64,000 bases of DNA, taken from contig BEXV01000439.1 of the NCBI GenBank assembly GCA_003118195.1, forward strand, positions 176,720-240,719, read 5' to 3'. Shown here piece after piece: positions 62,690 to 64,000 of this stretch. The translations under genes and the position numbers were made by a program. Positions within the stretch are counted from its first letter, which is position 1. Each line of letters begins with the position of its first letter. Under the pieces are notes generated by a model. It searched no databases. It had not been told where the DNA came from and saw nothing but the letters and a program-made list of their open reading frames with translations. This DNA comes from Hemicentrotus pulcherrimus (taxonomy: Eukaryota; Echinodermata; Echinoidea; Camarodonta; Strongylocentrotidae).

Positions 62690-64000
62690 CCGTATAATAA
62701 AATCAAATACAAATACAGAAAGAGAACGGACAGCGTGATGACACACTTTTTCCGTCAAAAATCTCCTCACTCTTAAAATGTTGAAAAGGTAAAAAATCAG
62801 AGATTGGCTCAAAGCAGTAACTTGTTTGCTAGTGGACAACGAAGAATCAAATATCACCCCTAAGTTACGAACATGATAGGATGTCTCAACTTGAGAATTA
62901 CATACAGATAGAGAAATATTATATGGAAAATGATGTCTGAGTTTAGGAGGTACAATAACCATCATCTCTGTCTTATTTTCATTAAGTTTTAATCTATTGT
63001 GAGACATCCATCCACTAAGTTCAGCAATACAATCACGAAGAACACCCATTACTTCCGTAAGACTACTAGGTCTTTTTGGATCGAAACTACAATACAGCTG
63101 GTTATCATCCGCATAAATATGGTACTGAATAGCATATCGCCTGATAATTTCTCCTAGTGGTCTAACGTAAACAGCACAGGACCTAACACAGAACCCTGAG
63201 GAACACCATATTTCAGAGCATGCACATCCAAAAATTAACCCGATATCGAAACACGGAAAGATCTGTCAGAAATATAGGTCTTAAACAAGGCTTTTTCACA
63301 TATGTCGAAATCAGAACACAATCTGTCAAGTAATATTGTATGATCAATCATGTCAAATGCGGCACTCAGGTCTAACATTACTAGGACAACTCCTCGTTTA
63401 CTGTCTATTTCTCTATGTAAGTTACTGTTCACACGAAACAGGGCCGATTCCGTGCTGTGCAGTCTTTTATATGCTGATTGAAACTCCTCATGCAGATTAC
63501 AGTCATTAAGATGAGCCATCAATCTCGAGGAAACAGCTAGCTCTATCACCTTTGACAAGGATGCCAGATTGGAGACACGTCTGAAATTCTTTAGTTAAGA
63601 GGTGTCCAACGATGGTTTCTTCAGACATGGACGAATGATAGCCTCCTTGAGTTTACCCGGGAGACACCAGTTCTTAAAGAGCAATTAACAATTGAAGTGA
63701 TTGCCGGTATCAAAGGAAGAAGATTTGCCTTCAGTAACCAAGTTGGTAATGGATCTAACACACATAATTTGTTTGCAGACCTTTGGATAATTCTCTTCAC
63801 TTCTGTCTTGCTAATTTCAGTAAAGCATGAGAGTGTTCCACCACTCTGACTACCTGATTGCAAAGAAGGCTGTCTATGTACGGATCCACCAGGTATATCA
63901 TCACTGGTCAGAGCTGTTGCTACTCTCGAACTTTCTTCAAGGCTCTGTCTAATCTGGGTAATCTTATCTTCAAAGAAGGTGGCAAAGTCATTTGCTAACT
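62690..64000 (-). mobile_element. CR1/L2-type non-LTR retrotransposon ORF2 fragment, broken, 5' end beyond the window
   Basis: The minus strand encodes, from the right edge inward, the linker LANDFATFFEDKI, then SIVNCSLRTG, SNLASLSKVIELAVSSRL, FQSAYKRLHSTESAL, the catalytic-region LDLSAAFDMIDHTILLDRL, GVPQGSVLGPVLF, the active-site YADD, and WMSHNRLKLNENKTEMMVI. This is the reverse transcriptase core of a CR1/L2-like LINE, which copies its RNA into DNA at the target site. Breaks: a frameshift after SLRTGV (about 63665), a stop before LKNFRRVSN (about 63592), a stop just after the SISG block (about 63234), and a frameshift after GPVLF (about 63175). The 3' end stops near 62690, after a LTEKVCHHAV block. 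Confidence 0.93.

Noticed and set aside
1..64000. CRISPR arrays, prokaryotic operons or phage modules
   Set aside because: No direct-repeat/spacer arrays or closely packed genes; the window is clearly eukaryotic.

Overview
This is a eukaryotic (metazoan) window: AT-rich and gene-poor, with long non-coding stretches, many microsatellites, dispersed SINE/LINE/DNA-transposon relics and short candidate exons with GT/AG splice signals. The repeat set (a TTAA-flanked element carrying a THAP domain, a CR1/L2-type LINE, tRNA-derived SINEs, a short inverted-repeat MITE) suggests a marine invertebrate, most likely an echinoderm. That assignment is inference and I do not name a species.

Layout. 1-22.7 kb: essentially non-coding, with (TG)n, (GA)n, (TA)n and two large degenerate (TAC)n arrays at 13.4-15.0 kb. 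22.7-26 kb: one copy of a dispersed repeat, two phase-compatible candidate exons on the minus strand (23151-23255 and 23463-23525), and a 1.83-kb TTAA-flanked transposon (24086-25914) with a THAP zinc-finger exon. 26-40 kb: non-coding, with a composite repeat (28194-28711), a GATA/GGAT minisatellite (33.7 kb) and a 98-bp MITE nested in a second copy of the 22.7-kb repeat (39.1-39.4 kb).

40642-42090 is the one clear gene: an apparently intronless muscarinic acetylcholine receptor-like GPCR of 482 codons. Its frame is intact except for one TGA at codon 179, which falls exactly where the family has the conserved extracellular-loop-2 disulfide cysteine. This is the main finding. A nonsense mutation, a sequencing error and selenocysteine recoding all fit the single-base relation TGY/TGA. 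I see no clear SECIS element.

42.1-64 kb: the receptor's 3' flank, a well-signalled candidate exon at 44851-45080, a 96-N gap followed by a G-run and a perfect 74-bp palindrome, an internally deleted copy of the THAP transposon (46735-47276), SINE fragments, a small Cys/His-rich coding candidate at 55.1 kb, a relic of a non-LTR retrotransposon C-terminus split by a SINE at 56.6 kb, a second composite-repeat copy at 61.2 kb whose inner segment is inverted relative to the first, a tRNA-type SINE at 62.0 kb and a broken CR1/L2-type LINE running off the right edge on the minus strand.

Apart from the receptor and the few candidate exons, the long open frames are mostly read-throughs of simple repeats. 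No operon-like or multi-gene cluster is visible.
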